Below, piece by piece: positions 5,414 to 5,570 of a stretch of DNA of 5,570 bases. Below the pieces are notes generated by a model that did not search any database, had not been told where the DNA came from, and saw nothing but the letters and a program-made list of their open reading frames with translations. This stretch comes from Clostridia bacterium (GTDB taxonomy: Bacteria; Bacillota_A; Clostridia; Christensenellales; Borkfalkiaceae), in contig JAFTQY010000024.1 of NCBI GenBank assembly GCA_017462505.1, forward strand, positions 1 through 5,570. The letters run 5' to 3'. The translations under genes and the position numbers were made by a program. Numbering within the stretch: the first letter of the stretch is position 1; each line of letters starts with the position of its first letter.

Positions 5414-5570
5414 TTATTTTTTCTTTGCAATCTGTTCGTCCGTTTTTCCAAATCGGCGGGTGCGATGGGAAAATTCCACAATCGCCTTATCCAGCTCCTT
5501 ATCCGAAAAATCGGGGAACATTTTGTCCGAAAAATACAGCTCGGCATACGCCGCCTGATAGAGCAAAAAG
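5414..5570 (-). CDS. uppS: Isoprenyl transferase / undecaprenyl diphosphate synthase, C-terminal part (cut by window edge)
   Basis: The last 51 residues of a cis-prenyltransferase, which extends farnesyl diphosphate with isopentenyl diphosphate to make the C55 lipid carrier for peptidoglycan. Visible motifs are FLLYQAAYAELYFSD, FPDFSD and FSHRTRRFGK, matching the family's closing pattern FLLWQxAYAELYF, WPDF and RxRRFG. The AELYF glutamate, conserved in the active site, is present. Two tryptophans usual here are Tyr and Phe. The protein ends DEQIAKKK with TAA at 5416-5414. The N-terminal two thirds, with the catalytic Asp and diphosphate-binding residues, lie outside the window. Position just before cdsA and dxr matches the common frr-uppS-cdsA-dxr-rseP order. 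A 65-codon ORF in another frame at 5350-5547 is a shadow of this gene. Confidence 0.93.
   Translation of the reverse strand, partial: FLLYQAAYAELYFSDKMFPDFSDKELDKAIVEFSHRTRRFGKTDEQIAKKK

Noticed and set aside
5350..5547. A 65-codon minus-strand ORF overlapping the uppS end
   Set aside because: It is out of frame with the clear UppS C-terminus at 5570-5414 and has low-complexity Arg-rich content. The uppS frame gives family motifs.
1..5570. tRNA, rRNA, SRP RNA, CRISPR array, transposase or integrase, attachment sites
   Set aside because: None is visible. Gaps are 131 bp or less and show no array-like direct repeats or cloverleaf, and all long frames are explained by conserved genes. Finding ffh does not imply the SRP RNA gene is nearby, and it is not here.

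Overview
This 5570-base window comes from a bacterial chromosome and is almost entirely coding, with every supported gene on the minus strand. Gene content and order, the GGAGG-type ribosome binding sites and the mid-range GC content fit a Gram-positive Firmicute, most likely a member of the Clostridia. The presence of ylxM beside ffh and the absence of bamA after rseP support this. Genus and species cannot be read from the sequence.

Reading in the direction of transcription, from high to low coordinates, two housekeeping blocks lie head to tail. Block 1 is the end of uppS (undecaprenyl diphosphate synthase, 5' end outside the window), then cdsA (CDP-diacylglycerol synthase), dxr (DXP reductoisomerase) and rseP (site-2 intramembrane metalloprotease). 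A 131-bp gap between uppS and cdsA holds nested inverted repeats and a possible 25-codon ORF. Block 2 is ylxM (SRP-associated helix-turn-helix protein), ffh (SRP GTPase) and the start of rpsP (ribosomal protein S16, 3' end outside the window). Between the blocks, 105 bp hold a 9-bp hairpin and a consensus sigma-70/sigma-A promoter. The promoter's -35 box is part of the hairpin's second arm.

The two blocks share an envelope theme. Dxr commits carbon to the MEP pathway, which supplies the isoprenyl units UppS joins into the cell-wall lipid carrier. CdsA makes the CDP-DAG precursor of phospholipids. RseP cuts membrane-embedded proteins such as anti-sigma factors. Ffh targets membrane proteins to the translocon, and YlxM accompanies it.

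No convincing new biological system is present; the coding content is conserved housekeeping. The parts most worth a second look are non-coding: the overlapping terminator and promoter at 1827-1873, and the mutually exclusive helices in the cdsA leader at 5318-5371. A long acidic insert in RseP comes next. No tRNA, rRNA, CRISPR array, insertion sequence or other mobile element was seen, and no gene-free stretch exceeds 131 bp.
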